Translations under genes and position numbers: made by a program
From: Liolophura sinensis
Taxonomy: Eukaryota; Mollusca; Polyplacophora; Chitonida; Chitonidae
NCBI RefSeq assembly: GCF_032854445.1
Contig: NC_088295.1
Coordinates: 22,679,385 to 22,743,384, forward strand
Direction of reading: 5' to 3'
DNA length: 64,000 nt
Shown here: piece after piece, positions 1-17,578 of the stretch
Layout: every line of letters begins with the position of its first letter
Position numbering within the stretch: position 1 is the first letter of the stretch
The notes under the pieces: model-generated
Told to the model about the DNA's origin: nothing
The model's database searches: none
The model's input: only the letters and a program-made list of their open reading frames with translations

Positions 1-3000
1 CAAATGTGTAATACACCTGTATAGTCGATCAAGTTTAACTATTCTTGATATAAGTGTACAGTTATAAAAAGACGAAAACTCTCACTAGGGCGATTTTGAC
101 AGGTTACGTCCTTTAAATTTATGTTCTGATTATTGAATGTAGCGACACGTGACCAAATGCTAAAGATGTATGTCTGTCAATGGGTTACCATTTCCCGCGC
201 AGTTACGATTCGGGTCAAAGCCGGATTGACAATTTATATCGTTTTCTTGCAACACGTGTGCTACTTCGCCATGCAGTTTGCCCACAAAAGGTCACCGCAA
301 TGCAGGGGTACACCATAGACTATACACAGCTATAATTGGTCCAAATTACTTTAGGCGCGTCGTGATTTTAATCCCATTCTCAGAAAAGGAACTCTCTAGG
401 TTTCCTTGCCTTCATTGTTATCTGGGTCTAATTAGGTATAGGTTTTATAGGTTCTACTCATCTGCACTCTCATCCTAAAGGGATGACTTCACCAAAAATT
501 CCTACAATAAATCAAAGGAGAAAAGCGTTTGTGAAAATTCTTTGTGTTGAAGTGACGTGCATGCGATGGTTTTAACCACATACCAGAACCCTGTGTTTAT
601 TACAGGTTTTTCAACTAACAATTTTCATATCCCGTTCCTCTACATCATTTTCAAGAATTATTTCACTCAATGTGACAGTTCTGGCAGATGATTAAACACG
701 ATGTTGGACACTCCGAAGTTATGCCTTCTGCCTGTTATGCTGTCATGAATATCTACACAACCAGAGTTCTTTCTGACCCTTGTATATTGTGAACAGTGCT
801 GTATATATAGCAAGGAGCCTATACCAGAAACATCGAGAAGCTGGGACCTGAAAATGTACACTACATATACAGGGACTGGGTTGAAATGAGGCTGGATACG
901 AATCAGTAATAATGATGGTTATGGACACGTGCAGGCAAACACCCTGAACGCGCTATCTGATGTATCAGTACATCGCGGGTTTCATTTCAGGGCATATATA
1001 TTAGGTGTAGTCTCCCAATGGCACGCCATACTGGCGTTGTTGAAGTGCTTTGTTTGTGATTTAGAATAAACCTGTGGAAAGTTAATTTAATTAAAGTCTC
1101 GCGCGTTTATTGATTATCAGCTGTAGACCAGCTGCTGAGACAAAGGTCTGTACAGTGTGCAGCCCGTCGAAACTGCTGTAGCCCCCCGCCATACCACAGC
1201 TGATGAAATTTAATATACAATCTGTTATTAAAATACTGGCCAGCCGATGTGGTATATAAGTGGATAAAAAGATGCTGACCAGTTTAAGCAGTTCGGGCCC
1301 TGCCCCCGTGACATTTTACTATGTTCCTCGGTCGCTTTGAGGTACCTGAGAGAAAAGAAATCTATTTTCAGTTGAGTAAATATTCAGATTTCACGGCTTG
1401 AAAGGTCAATAGGCTCAGTCGTGCTTATTTGGCATAAAATACTCCGTGAATGTCCCAGTGTAGCTGTGGTCCGGCCGGTAGCCTTCCCTGTGGGTTGACC
1501 TCGGCCTAATGGTCAGTCAATGGGTGTTAAACAGCGCGTGCCGTCTTGTGAGCGCGTGCTCTTCGCCGTCTGGTCTGTGAGCAGGAGGCTGCATTGTTCG
1601 AAAAACACCTGCCCAAAATTACCTGCTTGTTGGTGGAAATGCATCCGAAACGCGACCCCTTTCTACCTGATATTAATGTCCAGGACAATTAACGAAGACA
1701 ACATTATGGCAAGAATCATTTGAAGTACACAATCAGTACAATTACTGCTCATTATTGACACGGTCCAGCGACAGTTCATGTAGTGTACGGTGCTCTGGGA
1801 TCTGATTGTTAGAGATTACTTAAAGCTAAACACAACATCATATGGGGAAACGTGGTACACATAAATACATTTATAATGAAATGAAACATCCATGAAACAC
1901 AAAACTTCAGCAGAAACCAAAAACTTTAAATGTGACTAGAAATTAATTTGACACAGGATATACATAGGCCTCTACATGTTCAATTCATCCATAAATCACG
2001 TTGGGATAGAAAGAGGTTAGAAGCAGACAAAAGGAAACATTACAGGACAATAATGTGTCTGATAGAAATTCTAAGACTTAATTCTAAAAAATAATGTAAA
2101 CTGAGACTAAACAACAGGTTAAAAAAAACAGAATCTGATAAATTCCTATATAATCGTATGATTATCAAACAAACCATTTTCAACTACGATCCAGAAAATA
2201 TGTACTGTTAAGCTTGTGTTGACTCTCTTGGCAAGAACTCTATGAAAGGCAAAAATTCCTGGTGAGGAGACGTTATAAATGTATACCTCTCAAACACCTG
2301 AATATGCAGAAGCGACTTCTCAAGCGAACCTAGTGTAACAAGAGAAGTGCTAAGACCACAATTCATTGACGTACCAACTGTCAACTGAACAAAATAGTGC
2401 CCGGAATCGTATCTTCCCGATATCAATGGAGATATCAGACATCTCTTTCAGCGCACAATACCTTCGTAATAACTAATTGCATTACTTTTTTTTTTGTGGT
2501 TTTCATCTAATTCTGCTAACGCCACGGAGCGTGGGAAATGTAAGTTTGCTAATATGTAACTATTTATCCGTTCACATCAACGTATAGAATAAAACTCCAT
2601 AACATTTAATTTTTAGTAATTATTAATAATATTTCATCGGTTTCACGTGACCATATCTTTGCCAACTATCACACTGTCCTCAATGATCTGGTTTTACTGT
2701 CCATCCCGTAGTGTTTTATACTGCACACCTGCATAAACCAATATCCTTATGATTCCGGGAGACTTGGTCCCTTTGCATTGTTCTCATGTCACTAAATTAC
2801 TGATGACAACAAAGCATTTGAGTAATTCTAGACCAGTGAATGGTTCATATCTTAACTAAATTTTGGTTCATTAGTAACCCAATTATCCATACCACAGTTC
2901 ATGGTACTAAAAGTTGTATAAATTGCTAATACATGTGCAGTTAAGCGTTTACATGAACAGTTTGTATAAAACCCTGACTGTATGAGGTAAACGTGTGACC

Positions 3001-3690
3001 ATTTGCCAGCTATCATAATGCCACCGCTGCTCTGTGTGAACCCTCCATGCTGTAGTCTTATACAACAGTTATACGCTCTGTTCTTCCGTGAATATCGTCG
3101 ATCACTGTCTAACATGCTTTTTTTACATTGCTAGCGCTTGATAAAGACACGATTGCGTGAATCATTTGTTACAGGTATATGAAAGTCACGTCTTCACTTC
3201 CCTTGTAAAGACAAAGATCACGATTGATTTCCAATAGGAGCGTGAACGAACTTTTAAAAAGGAATATATATTACGTTATACATAAAGGCAAATACGTAGC
3301 TGCATACAGATTCCATTTAGTGTAATTTAACACAGAATGAATGCATAGAATGGCCGCGTCCAGAAATTAATAAATATAACCATTTTCTCAAATAACATTT
3401 CTCAAATGTTTCCCACAACCCATGTATATAAAATACAGTAAAAAAAAAATAATACTTTTTCTCCACTGGCATGAAACAGTCTTCCTAAACTAGACTGTTT
3501 CTATACTGTTCGTGCTTATTTAAAGTCTATGGGCATATGGACATGCATATGGACGTGCGTTATGCTTAAATTAATGTGGAATCTTTTGTACAACCAACGA
3601 TAACTTACATAAGTCTATGTCCGAACTATTCAGAACAACCAGCCTTGATTTATAAATACGCCTCCAGGAGGATTCAACGTCTTATACCCC
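1..3690. other. Intergenic DNA, no gene recognised
   Basis: I see no convincing exon chain, RNA gene or conserved protein segment here. Open frames are short, lack splice-supported continuation and resemble no family I know. The composition is AT-rich with short homopolymer runs, for example poly-T near 2487 and poly-A near 3440. The stretch could hold a distal 5' or 3' exon of a gene outside the window, which sequence alone cannot exclude. Confidence 0.5.
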
Positions 3691-4103
3691 GATCACACAA
3701 AGCAAGTTCTCACAAGTTCTTAAAATTGCTGCCCAACGGGCTCAAACTGCGTGCGAACGGAGTGGACAGTGTGGCAACTTTTTACGGTCTTTATATGAAC
3801 TTCGTGGACGGGCTCGGACGGGAACGGTGCTCTAGAACTTCGAGCCTGCTCAAATCTTTCTTGCGGTCTTTCCGTTCTGCAATTAGACCGAGTGACAGCA
3901 TACTTAAAACGAGATGGACGTACTACGAACGGAACTGCCGTGCTTTGATCCTACTAAGGTCGTGTTACGACGTGGCGCAGTCGGGCATCAATTGCATTAC
4001 GTGTGCACACCGACGGGATCCTTTTGTACCTCGTTCGCAGACAGACCCAACTTGTCTCAACTCGTTAACTTGATGAACGTTTTGAGAACTACTTTGGTGT
4101 GAC
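3691..4103. mobile_element. Possible non-autonomous DNA transposon (MITE-like)
   Basis: The left end reads TCACACAAAGCAAGTTCTCA. The right end, read in reverse complement, gives TCACACCAAAGTAGTTCTCA, so the segment is bounded by imperfect terminal inverted repeats of about 35-40 bp. The interior has a higher GC content than its flanks. It contains an open frame of 165 codons beginning at 3576, outside the element, and matching nothing I know. No clear target-site duplication is visible, so the ends and class are uncertain. Confidence 0.45.
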
Positions 4104-4204
4104 AATAGCATTACGAATTATGTCTTTGTAATGGTTCTTCTTCTCAACAAACACGACTAACAGATTTGTGGGAGCTTAACCAGCCATATACATCCACCTG
4201 AGAG

Positions 4205-4690
4205 TTCCTTTGTACAACCAGTCATGAATTATGCCTCTGTTAGCGGATGCTTCAGTACAACCAGTTATGAGTTATACCTCCGTGAGCGGATGCTTCACTA
4301 TAACCAGCCATGAATTATACCTCTGTAAGCGTATGCTTCAGTTCAACCAGCCATGAGTTATACCCCTTTGTATAGGGAGGTATTTCAGTACAACTATTCT
4401 TGAGTTATACCTCTGTTGGAGGATACTTCAGTACAACCAGCCATGAATAATATCTCTGTGAGAGGATACTTAAGTATAACCAGCCATGAATTATACCTCT
4501 GTTAGCGGATGCTTCAGTACAACCAGCCATGAGTTATACATCAGTGTATAGGAAGGTACTTCAGTACAACCAGCCATGAATTACACCTCCATGGGAGGAC
4601 ACTGTAGTATAATCAGCCATAAACAGCACCCCTGTGTGGGTCCTACAGCAGAACCGGCCATGGATTATACCTCGGTGATGCTGCAACGGA
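4205..4690. repeat. Minisatellite, about 44-46 bp unit, about 11 degenerate copies
   Basis: A motif close to ACAACCAGCCATGAATTATA, followed by CCTCTGT, recurs every 43-46 bp, with the CCATGA core near 4222, 4264, 4308, 4351, 4397, 4441, 4484, 4528, 4574 and, degenerate, 4612 and 4648. Copies differ by substitutions and small indels, so the array is not very recent. No gene is evident within 2 kb on either side. Confidence 0.8.
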
Positions 4691-5748
4691 CATAACCATG
4701 CAAGCGACAAGCAAGAGATTTCGCACCGACCACTTTATGTTTTATTGGGTCGATAGGGAAATGGTGTATATCCAGGAGTTAAAAGTGTCACCAAAGGCAT
4801 CTCCATATCACCGTGAATAGCGAATCGACTGCGTATATAAACAGGCCTCGTTTTATCGCGGTTTTTGTGGGTATCATCTTTCCTTCAATATACTTACTGC
4901 GTCAGATTTTTGTTCGTGTCCAAATTAACTTCGCGTAGACACCTGTTTGTCCTATTGTCATCACACAACCATACCTTCCCTCAGTATCCGCATTAGAGCT
5001 CACCAGGACTCTGCATTCGATAAGGCGGATAAACTTGTGTAACCACACTTATTCTGGTTCAAGGCGAAGATGAGGTTATTTGGCGAACCAGACAACAGTC
5101 CTAATACATTCCAAACGTAAAATGAACAGACTGCGGGTGAGATCGCATGATTGATGCAACATTGAAACAAACACTGAGCAGTATTGAACGCAAACCCTTT
5201 CTTGCTTGAACGGTGGCGAGTAATATAGTTGCCTCCCGCTAAATCAGAGTGTGTCTTTAATATTACTTCACATCTTTAGCTTACAGCTGGTAGTGGGTAA
5301 TGCATAAACGGGACGCTGTGTCCAACAGAGTAATTGCCCTTGAATATTTTCACAGCTCAACAGTATTTATCACTTTCTCCCTTGGATGGGTGTGAAGGTA
5401 GCTCAAGTTATTTTTAGCGCTAATTTTGGCCCTTTATATTTACTTAGGTAATTTGACGTGATCTATAAGCCATGCTTGTAACACATACTTCATTGTGTAA
5501 GGGTTGAAACTAACCAAAGTTTCAAACTGATCAGTGTTCTGGTCGTGAATCTGGATCATTTGGCACAGTAAAATTCCCAAATAAAGCAATAAATGAAGGT
5601 CCCAATGAACTGGAGAAACCCGACTGTTTTCAATCCCTTAAATTTTTTACGAAAGCGGGATGAAGCGGGTTGTAGTTTTCTGCCACATTGCCCACAAAGT
5701 TGGAAGTGTGACCTTAAGCGCCTCTGCTATGCTCGTTGCTTAAAATAC
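4691..5748. other. Intergenic DNA, nothing recognised
   Basis: No exon chain, RNA gene or repeat boundary could be supported in this AT-rich stretch between the 44-46 bp array and the SINE that begins near 5749. Confidence 0.5.
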
Positions 5749-5950
5749 CATGGGGGCCTCCGTGGCTCAGTTGATTAGCGCGCTAGCGCAGCGTAATGAC
5801 CCAGGAGCCTCTCACCAATGCTGTCGCTGTGAGTTGAAGTCCAGCTTATGCTGGCTTCCACTCCGACCGTAGGTGGGAAGGTCTGCCAGCAACCTGCCCG
5901 GTTTCCTCCCACCATAATGCTGGCCGCCGTCGTATAAGTGAAATAAGTTT
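5749..5950 (+). mobile_element. tRNA-derived SINE, internally deleted copy
   Basis: The head GGCCTCCGTGGCTCAGTTGA contains an RNA polymerase III A-box-like motif. A B-box-like segment (GAGTTGAAGTCC) follows near 5832. The middle part TTTCCTCCCACCATAATG is shared with the other copies in this window. About 30 bp between the CCAGCAACCTG and CCCGGTTTCC blocks are missing compared with fuller copies. The 3' end runs into a different repeat rather than the usual AAATAAATA tail. Confidence 0.8.
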
Positions 5951-6260
5951 GAGTACGTCCGCTTCGGGAGCGGTAGATCCAGGATCAATCTTACGTCGAG
6001 CCACACCTAAGACTTTAAAAGAGGAAATTGTAACTTCCTCGCTTGGCGTTCAGCATGAAGGGAATAGTGCAACGACTGGTTGAATCAGACAACGACAACG
6101 AATCAGTATAATGGCTCGGGTGGGGCAGCTTACTTGCCTTCGGTAAGTCGTCTCAGAGAAGCAGCACTAGTTAAAAGAGCGGTGGAAATCCGCCCTGCAG
6201 CGAGGAGGTACATTACATACACCTTAAGGATTCCTTCGTCGTCAAAATTTAACACCAGAA
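5945..6260. repeat. Unclassified interspersed repeat fused to the SINE end
   Basis: From GGGAGCGGTAGATCC onward the sequence departs from the SINE. It continues through a segment with GGCGTTCAGCATGAAGGG and ends near GAGCGGTGGAAATCCGCCC. From memory, I recognise this block as a frequent dispersed repeat in mollusc genomes, but I do not know its class. No coding capacity is seen. The partial similarity of its two edges (GAGCGGTAGATCC and GAGCGGTGGAAATCC) may reflect element ends. Confirmation needs a repeat-library search. Confidence 0.5.
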
Positions 6261-6628
6261 TCCTTGAAACCATATCATGTGTTTTTGCATTTATTTAATT
6301 ATTAAGGGAAGATAAGGAGGATAGATAAGGGAAAAACATTAAATATCAGTATTTCGAAATCATTAATTCTTCTTATCCTGAAGCGGTCATTTTAATCATA
6401 GATATACTCTGTTCGCCAAGCAATTGCAAGTGGATCACCGGATAGGCTCGCCATGTAAGTTCTAATTTCAATACCCCAAAACATTAATATAACGACACTG
6501 TTAACGCCATCAAAACAATGTGGATATTTAAACCATATGCCTACGCTGATATACTCATGATGATTTGATGACACAGTAGCATTTTAAAAACATATAAAAA
6601 CGAACGAAATATTGTAAGATATTAAATG

Positions 6629-6634
6629 TTTATT
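6629..6634 (-). terminator. Poly(A) signal for the GST gene
   Basis: AATAAA on the minus strand, about 100 bp downstream of the GST stop codon. It is the nearest canonical hexamer. Confidence 0.5.
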
Positions 6635-6734
6635 TGCCTAACGTCCAAAATCCAACGTCATGTATGTTCAATAAAACATTTTCCTATTTTTCGGAGTTGG
6701 GGTGCATTCTGGTTTTGGTTACTACCACTCTTGG

Positions 6735-12348
<5,614 letters not shown>

Positions 12349-12475
12349 TTAAACAAAAGGCGATGTATCTCGATCGTCAATAGTATACAAAAAGGTGATG
12401 TACCTCGGCCGTCAATAATGTACAAAAGGCGATGTACCGCGGCCGCCAGCAGTGTACAAAAGTTGATGTACCACC
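12349..12475. repeat. Tandem repeat, about 38 bp x 3-4, just upstream of the GST start
   Basis: The unit GGCGATGTATCTCGATCGTC, followed by AATAGTATACAAAA, recurs as GATGTACCTCGGCCGTC, GATGTACCGCGGCCGCC and GATGTACCACC. It abuts the GST initiation codon on the upstream side, so it lies in the 5' UTR or core promoter. CG dinucleotides vary among units. Confidence 0.75.
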
Positions 12476-15400
12476 AAGCGTGATGAATGGATTTAATCAT
12501 ACACGAGTACAAAACATTTTGAACATGGCTATGTATACTTGTTTCATCTTAGGGAAACAACACGTCGATCGGTTGGATGTTCTTCCAAATGTGCAAGGCT
12601 CTTGAACGAGTGAGTCAACAATACAAAAGATGAGTTTCATGACTCAGCTGATCTGGTCAAATGATTCAGTTTTCTGAGCTGAATAAGTTTAGTTGTATAA
12701 CTCAGATTTTTTAATCGGCGTTGTATAAGTGAATAATTCAATAAATAAATACTGAGTGTACCCGTAAACCTGACATATAAATCTGAGCTTGTATGCTTTT
12801 CCTACAAGTATAACCTTACCTTCTAGTCGAAATGCGTGCGATATCGTTTCGCCTGCGTTCGCAAAATGTGTTCAGCTTAGAAAACACGCCGTTTAAAATT
12901 ACGATTTAGAGCACACCGATGTGGATGACGCTCAACCGCTATGTAGACATCCGGGTTTCAAGTGGGAAGTGAATCGTGCAGTCCTATCTAGCTATATATA
13001 GCTAACCTTTATAAGCGTACCTTTATAAGACTTTATATACAGGATATACTAATACATGTGACAGGAGTGTAACTAAAAAAAAAAATATATATATATATAT
13101 TCTTATTCTGTACAGAGTGGGCGAGCATGTGAAAATATAACCAAAATCATGTCCAGCTTGTACTTTTGATGGGGTGAAGTGGAACCTCATCACCTAGCAA
13201 AATAAAATTTATACAGTTATAATTTTGGGATCTCCCCAACCGTATTTTTCCATGCCAACAGAAGGGGCTCAGGTGGGGCCTCTGATACTGTGAAACGGGA
13301 TAAACGGAAAACATAAAAGAGGCTCTGTTGGAGATTCTTTAATAACGTACAGGTTTAAAACAAAAAACTTCTGTTTTGATCATCTAGCAGCAGGTATTAT
13401 GATGTGGTAAGGTCTCAATTTGTCACTGTGATTATACTAGTCCATGACTGAATTAATTTAATTCACAAAAAATAAATGGGATCTGCGTAAGTGGACTACG
13501 GCTATAGCTTGAGCAACTTGTCTTTTGGGGTATAGGCCTGTGTCCATGTTTCGTCAGTGTTTGTAAACATTTCATGCCGGTTATAACCAAAGCCACAATT
13601 CTCACAAATTCAATTTCGCGAAATTTGGTGTGTTTTTAACGTATAGCGTGGCGAAAAGATAATTTTATATTTTGTCATCATAAGACGCTGACGGCTGTTT
13701 ACAAGATTTCCTTGAACATTTTACATGGACTATCTCAAACATGAGTAACTGACTTCATATTCTGACTCCCTAAAACATGCCATAGTAATTTTCACTGTAA
13801 TTAGATGCTGCCGGTAATGTATGGGATTAGCGATCAAATACACCTATGTAGAAAGTTATGTTCCCCAGATTTCACAGAAGTTAGAAAAAAAGTCGTAGCT
13901 AACTTGAAGCAGAGATTGTGACAGTCTTGTTGTCATGTCGTCGGGAGAGTGTGGCTTGAGCACGCATAGTCAACTCAAAACTCGTAGAGAGAACTGATAA
14001 GGACGTCCTGTGCTCCACACATTTCACAAGAAGTGTCATTTTCAGAACTGAGTTTTACTGAAATATATTCAGTTTTTCTCTAGCTTATAACATACTTTTG
14101 ATTTTTTTTAAACTCCGTATTCAGTATTTTGAATCTCTTGAACGGTAGTTAAGGTCGGCGTCTACGAACCATGCAGTGGATGGTCACATTGTCTGATTGT
14201 AGTCATGAAACATCGAGGTTTATTAAGAACTGTGTGTAGTAGTACATGTGTCGCACTGTACATGCTGTGATTTTATTATCCTGTTAGTTTATTTCTACCA
14301 TAACTTATTCACATGTTGTTATGATGCTGTATAAACACACGGTACTTGAACCGTCCCATTAGATAATGGCGATATAGCTAAAACAACATAGCTGTTCATG
14401 TAAATACTTCCAGTCAGTTAAGTGTGTTACACTGAGCAAAGTATTGTTTCAGAATAACTGATATTCTGTTATTCACTTATAATTGCTAATAGCAGCACCT
14501 TACTCATATTACATGTATATTGATTTCAAGTTCGACTCTTCATTTCTTTGGAATGTTTATTGTTTCAAGTTAAGAATATAAGGAACAGGGTTACCCCCAC
14601 TGATAGTACACACAACCAGCACCACAGATTTATGATCATACACTGTAAAAAGTATATGAGTCATGCATAACAACAGTGCCACATACAGTTAGTAACGTGT
14701 AATACACATATCACCACTTTAATTAATAATACTGTAAAGGTACTAAGTGTTGTTCTGATATGCTTGTCTTCTCAGGTCTTTCTGTCTCTCTGTACCACCT
14801 GTATGCGGTGCTTTACATGGTGGCAGTGGTGGGATGCCCTCCTTGGTGAGATGGCCAGGTGTGACACCCTTTGTGATGAGATGACTATGGGACCCCATTT
14901 GGCTGCTGGAATTGGAAACTTTCTGTGTTTTGCAGTAAGAATTTATCATTGTGCTTGTTGACTGCAGTTTCTTGGGACACATGCTGAGACAGTGTTCTGA
15001 CTGCTGACTGCAATGAACATTAAGACGGATACTTCAGTGTGTTACTGTTTCAGACATTATTGCAGTGTAGTGACATTACAAAAGCAGTGACTATAATGGT
15101 GCAGCTCAGCTTTACAGCCCCTTTGAATAAATGTTGTGGCAGTTTTTCATTCTAAGTCTTGAAAAGAACATTCAGACAGTGACATTTCGTGTGTTATTAT
15201 GTCAGTGGACAGTGAAAGGACAAGAGGTACACGTGTGAGTATGGAGTGTGTTATACATGCATGTATGATATACGTGTAGAAACAAATGTATTGTTTGTAC
15301 ATGAATTAATTAGCAGAGATTTCTTAATGTAAAACTTGCCTCTACCCGTAAACCTGAATTAGAAGTTTAGAATCATGGCAGAAAGTGAAAAACCAGTGGA

Positions 15401-15559
15401 TAACCAGCAGACGAATGAACTACGTGAGGAGTTAGATCTCAGGATTAGAATTTTGGAGTCCTTTTATTCCACGTGCTTACCATATAGAAAGTTAAATTTA
15501 ATTTGTCTCCTTCATACGAGTAGGCCTATCTATCGAAGCCGTGTAAGGCCAGCATGCTG
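12476..15559. other. Intergenic DNA between GST and ELAC2
   Basis: No exon chain found. A decayed fragment near 12711-12755 resembles a SINE 3' end (TTGTATAAGTGAATAATTCA). An AT microsatellite lies at 13085-13100. A 61-codon frame starting at 15375 begins MAESEKPVDNQQ and looks protein-like for about 30 residues, but it has no family match and no good downstream donor. Confidence 0.5.
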
Positions 15560-15616
15560 ATGATGCGAAGCGATGGCATGATCGCTTCATGCCATCATGC
15601 CATCGCTTCGCATCAT
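15560..15616. repeat. Perfect palindrome with 23-bp arms
   Basis: The arm at 15560-15582 begins ATGATGCGAAGCGATGGCAT. It is matched exactly by its reverse complement at 15594-15616, around an 11-bp loop that itself repeats CGCTTCATG. Related fragments (CATGCCATCATGCCATC, GTGCCATGGCTTCATG) continue to about 15640, so the hairpin sits in a local cluster of the same words. Confidence 0.85.
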
Positions 15617-15708
15617 TGTGCCATGGCTTCATGTCATCACTGATTGATGAAAAGATGGTACGATGGTGCGTTGGTCGTCTTATCCGGCTTCCATACCTAT
15701 ATACTATA

Positions 15709-15949
15709 TTTATTTATTTGATTGGTGTTTTACGCCGTACTCAAGAATATTTCACTTATACGACGGCGGCCAGCATTATGGTGGGAGGAAACCGGGCAGA
15801 GCCCGGGGGAAACCCACGACCATCCGTTGCTGGCAGACCTTCCCACCTACGGCCGGAGAGGAAGCCAGCATGAGCTGGACTTGAACTCACAGCGACCGCA
15901 TTGGTGAGAGGCTCCTGGGTCATTACGCTGCGCTAGCGCGCTAACCCTG
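15709..15949 (-). mobile_element. tRNA-derived SINE with 9-bp target-site duplication
   Basis: A near full-length minus-strand copy. Read forward it begins with the tail TTTATTTATTTGATTGGTG and ends at the head GCTAGCGCGCTAAC. TATACTATA flanks it at 15700-15708 and 15950-15958, which I read as the target-site duplication. This copy is among the least diverged in the window. Confidence 0.9.
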
Positions 15950-16052
15950 TATACTATACACATAAAACATATAAGGTTTGATGACATATGCATATAGTCA
16001 AACAATAAACCCATATTTATGTATATCGGTGGAGGGAGAGGGACAACGCTCT

Positions 16053-16172
16053 TTCGGGGCATTGGTGGTCGAGATGGTTATGGTGCCAGCACGGCGCAAT
16101 GACCCAGAAGCCTCTCACCAATGCGGTCTCTGAGAGTTCAGGTCCAGTAAGCACTTGCTACTTGGAGGCCTA
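16053..16172 (+). mobile_element. SINE fragment with a different head
   Basis: GCATTGGTGGTCGAGATGG replaces the usual A-box head. It then joins the shared block AATGACCCAGAAGCCTCTCA through GAGTTCAGGTCCAG, where the copy ends. The 3' half is absent. Confidence 0.65.
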
Positions 16173-17382
16173 TAATGTAACATTATTACTTTATTGCTAG
16201 CAAAAGATATACACCAATAAAATGTAATCATCATGTTGTATTAATCTATATAGTTATTACCCATTTTTTTGCCCATTATGTAACAAAATGTATTCACTTC
16301 TACACTGATATATTTGTGTATATAGTTTCTGTTTATAGATGAGAATAAGTTAGTATATCTGTTCAAAGCAAAAGTTGCTGCCGCATGGTGTGACAAAGGA
16401 TTGTGCAATAGATCAGGCTCTTGCTGGCTCACTCATCTAATTAAAGTGTTGGTGGTCGATGTAGATCACAAATTCTTGAGCAGTAAAGTGAGGTCGTGTT
16501 CACATTCAGCTTCCGCTGATTTCGCCGTGGTGAAAACATATAGGCCTACTTTAACACAGGATTAACAGGACCTGTGATTCGTGTATTTAAGTATACCGGA
16601 AGCCTTTCCCTAGTATTAATATATAGGTCTTGACATTTGAAATTGCTCAGACTTGAAGATGCCAGACCAGAGATTTTTGGTAAAAAGTTGATCAGGGCAA
16701 ATCCTGTCGGATTTTCTGTATTTACATGTACCATTACTTCTCAAATTATCGCTTTTCAGTAAATATTGGACTGTTACTTTTACTATTTACAACGTTCAAA
16801 TGACTTTAAAATTTGAAAAAGTTATAATGCAACACGTTTTAGAAGTTTCAGGAACTTTATGATTGACTTTGAACAGTCACGCATGTACAGACGAGGCTGA
16901 TATTTTTGTCAATATTTGGACGATTCTAATAACCAAAAATTTATTGGATTTGTGCTGATCGATTTTTTGGCCAAAATTCTCCGGTCTAGCCTCTTTAGAT
17001 AGGTACAGTACTGATTGGTTTATTTCTATAAAACTTCCTGTTTGTAAAGTTTGAAAAATTTATTTACATTATCTCGATAATGAGAATAAAGCTTTATGGA
17101 AAAATAATCAATTGTTTTTCATATGAGCACGAGGCAAATAGCAGTTTTGTGAATATAAATATATTCCAGTGAAATGCAGGCGTGTTACATTATGGGCACC
17201 ACGATGCAATGCTCAGAAAAATAAAAAGGCCAGACTTACCGATAGTGTAACACATACTACATACTGGGCAGAATGCACTCGGCAAAGGTTACCCATAACC
17301 TTTGGTTGTTAATGCACTCAATGAGTTGCTACCGGTAATGTATCCTTGTGAAGTTAAGCTTATGATGAGGGTACTTTGCTGG

Positions 17383-17578
17383 CCCAGGAGCATTAAACGC
17401 TGGTCTGATCAAACCCATGTCCCATGTGGTCCACGGCTGTAGATTTGTGTCAGGAGGTTTATCAGGTGGGTATCGAAGGTCAGTGGTTTATTTCGGGCAC
17501 TCTTGTTTCCTCCAATATAGCTGACGGTCATCATACTTAAACATTCTTGAGCATGGCATTAAATACTGATCAAGTAAA
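17383..17578 (+). mobile_element. Second SINE-like family sharing the 3' tail
   Basis: Most of the body is unrelated to the main SINE. The last 60 bp (TTTCCTCCAATATAGCTGAC, ACATTCTTGAGCATGGCATT, then AAATACTGATCAAGTAAA and AAATAAA) follow the same tail plan: TCTTGAG, a gap, GGC(G/A)T(T/A)AAA, then ATCAA(A/G)TAAA. A shortened relative is at 31530-31612. Confidence 0.6.

Noticed and set aside
3576-4073. 165-codon open frame as a possible gene
   Set aside because: No recognisable domain. It crosses a candidate transposon boundary and its length is explained by locally higher GC content.
5749-5840. Functional tRNA gene, because of A-box and B-box-like motifs
   Set aside because: No cloverleaf can be closed and the same sequence recurs as a dispersed SINE with target-site duplications.
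14743-14982. Frames near 14.8 kb as a short gene
   Set aside because: Both strands are open over the same interval, composition is low-complexity and no splice-linked continuation was found.
15375-15560. Protein-like start MAESEKPVDNQQ as a first exon
   Set aside because: Roughly 30 residues look plausible, but no good donor follows, and a palindrome and a SINE lie immediately downstream. I could not link it to any exon.
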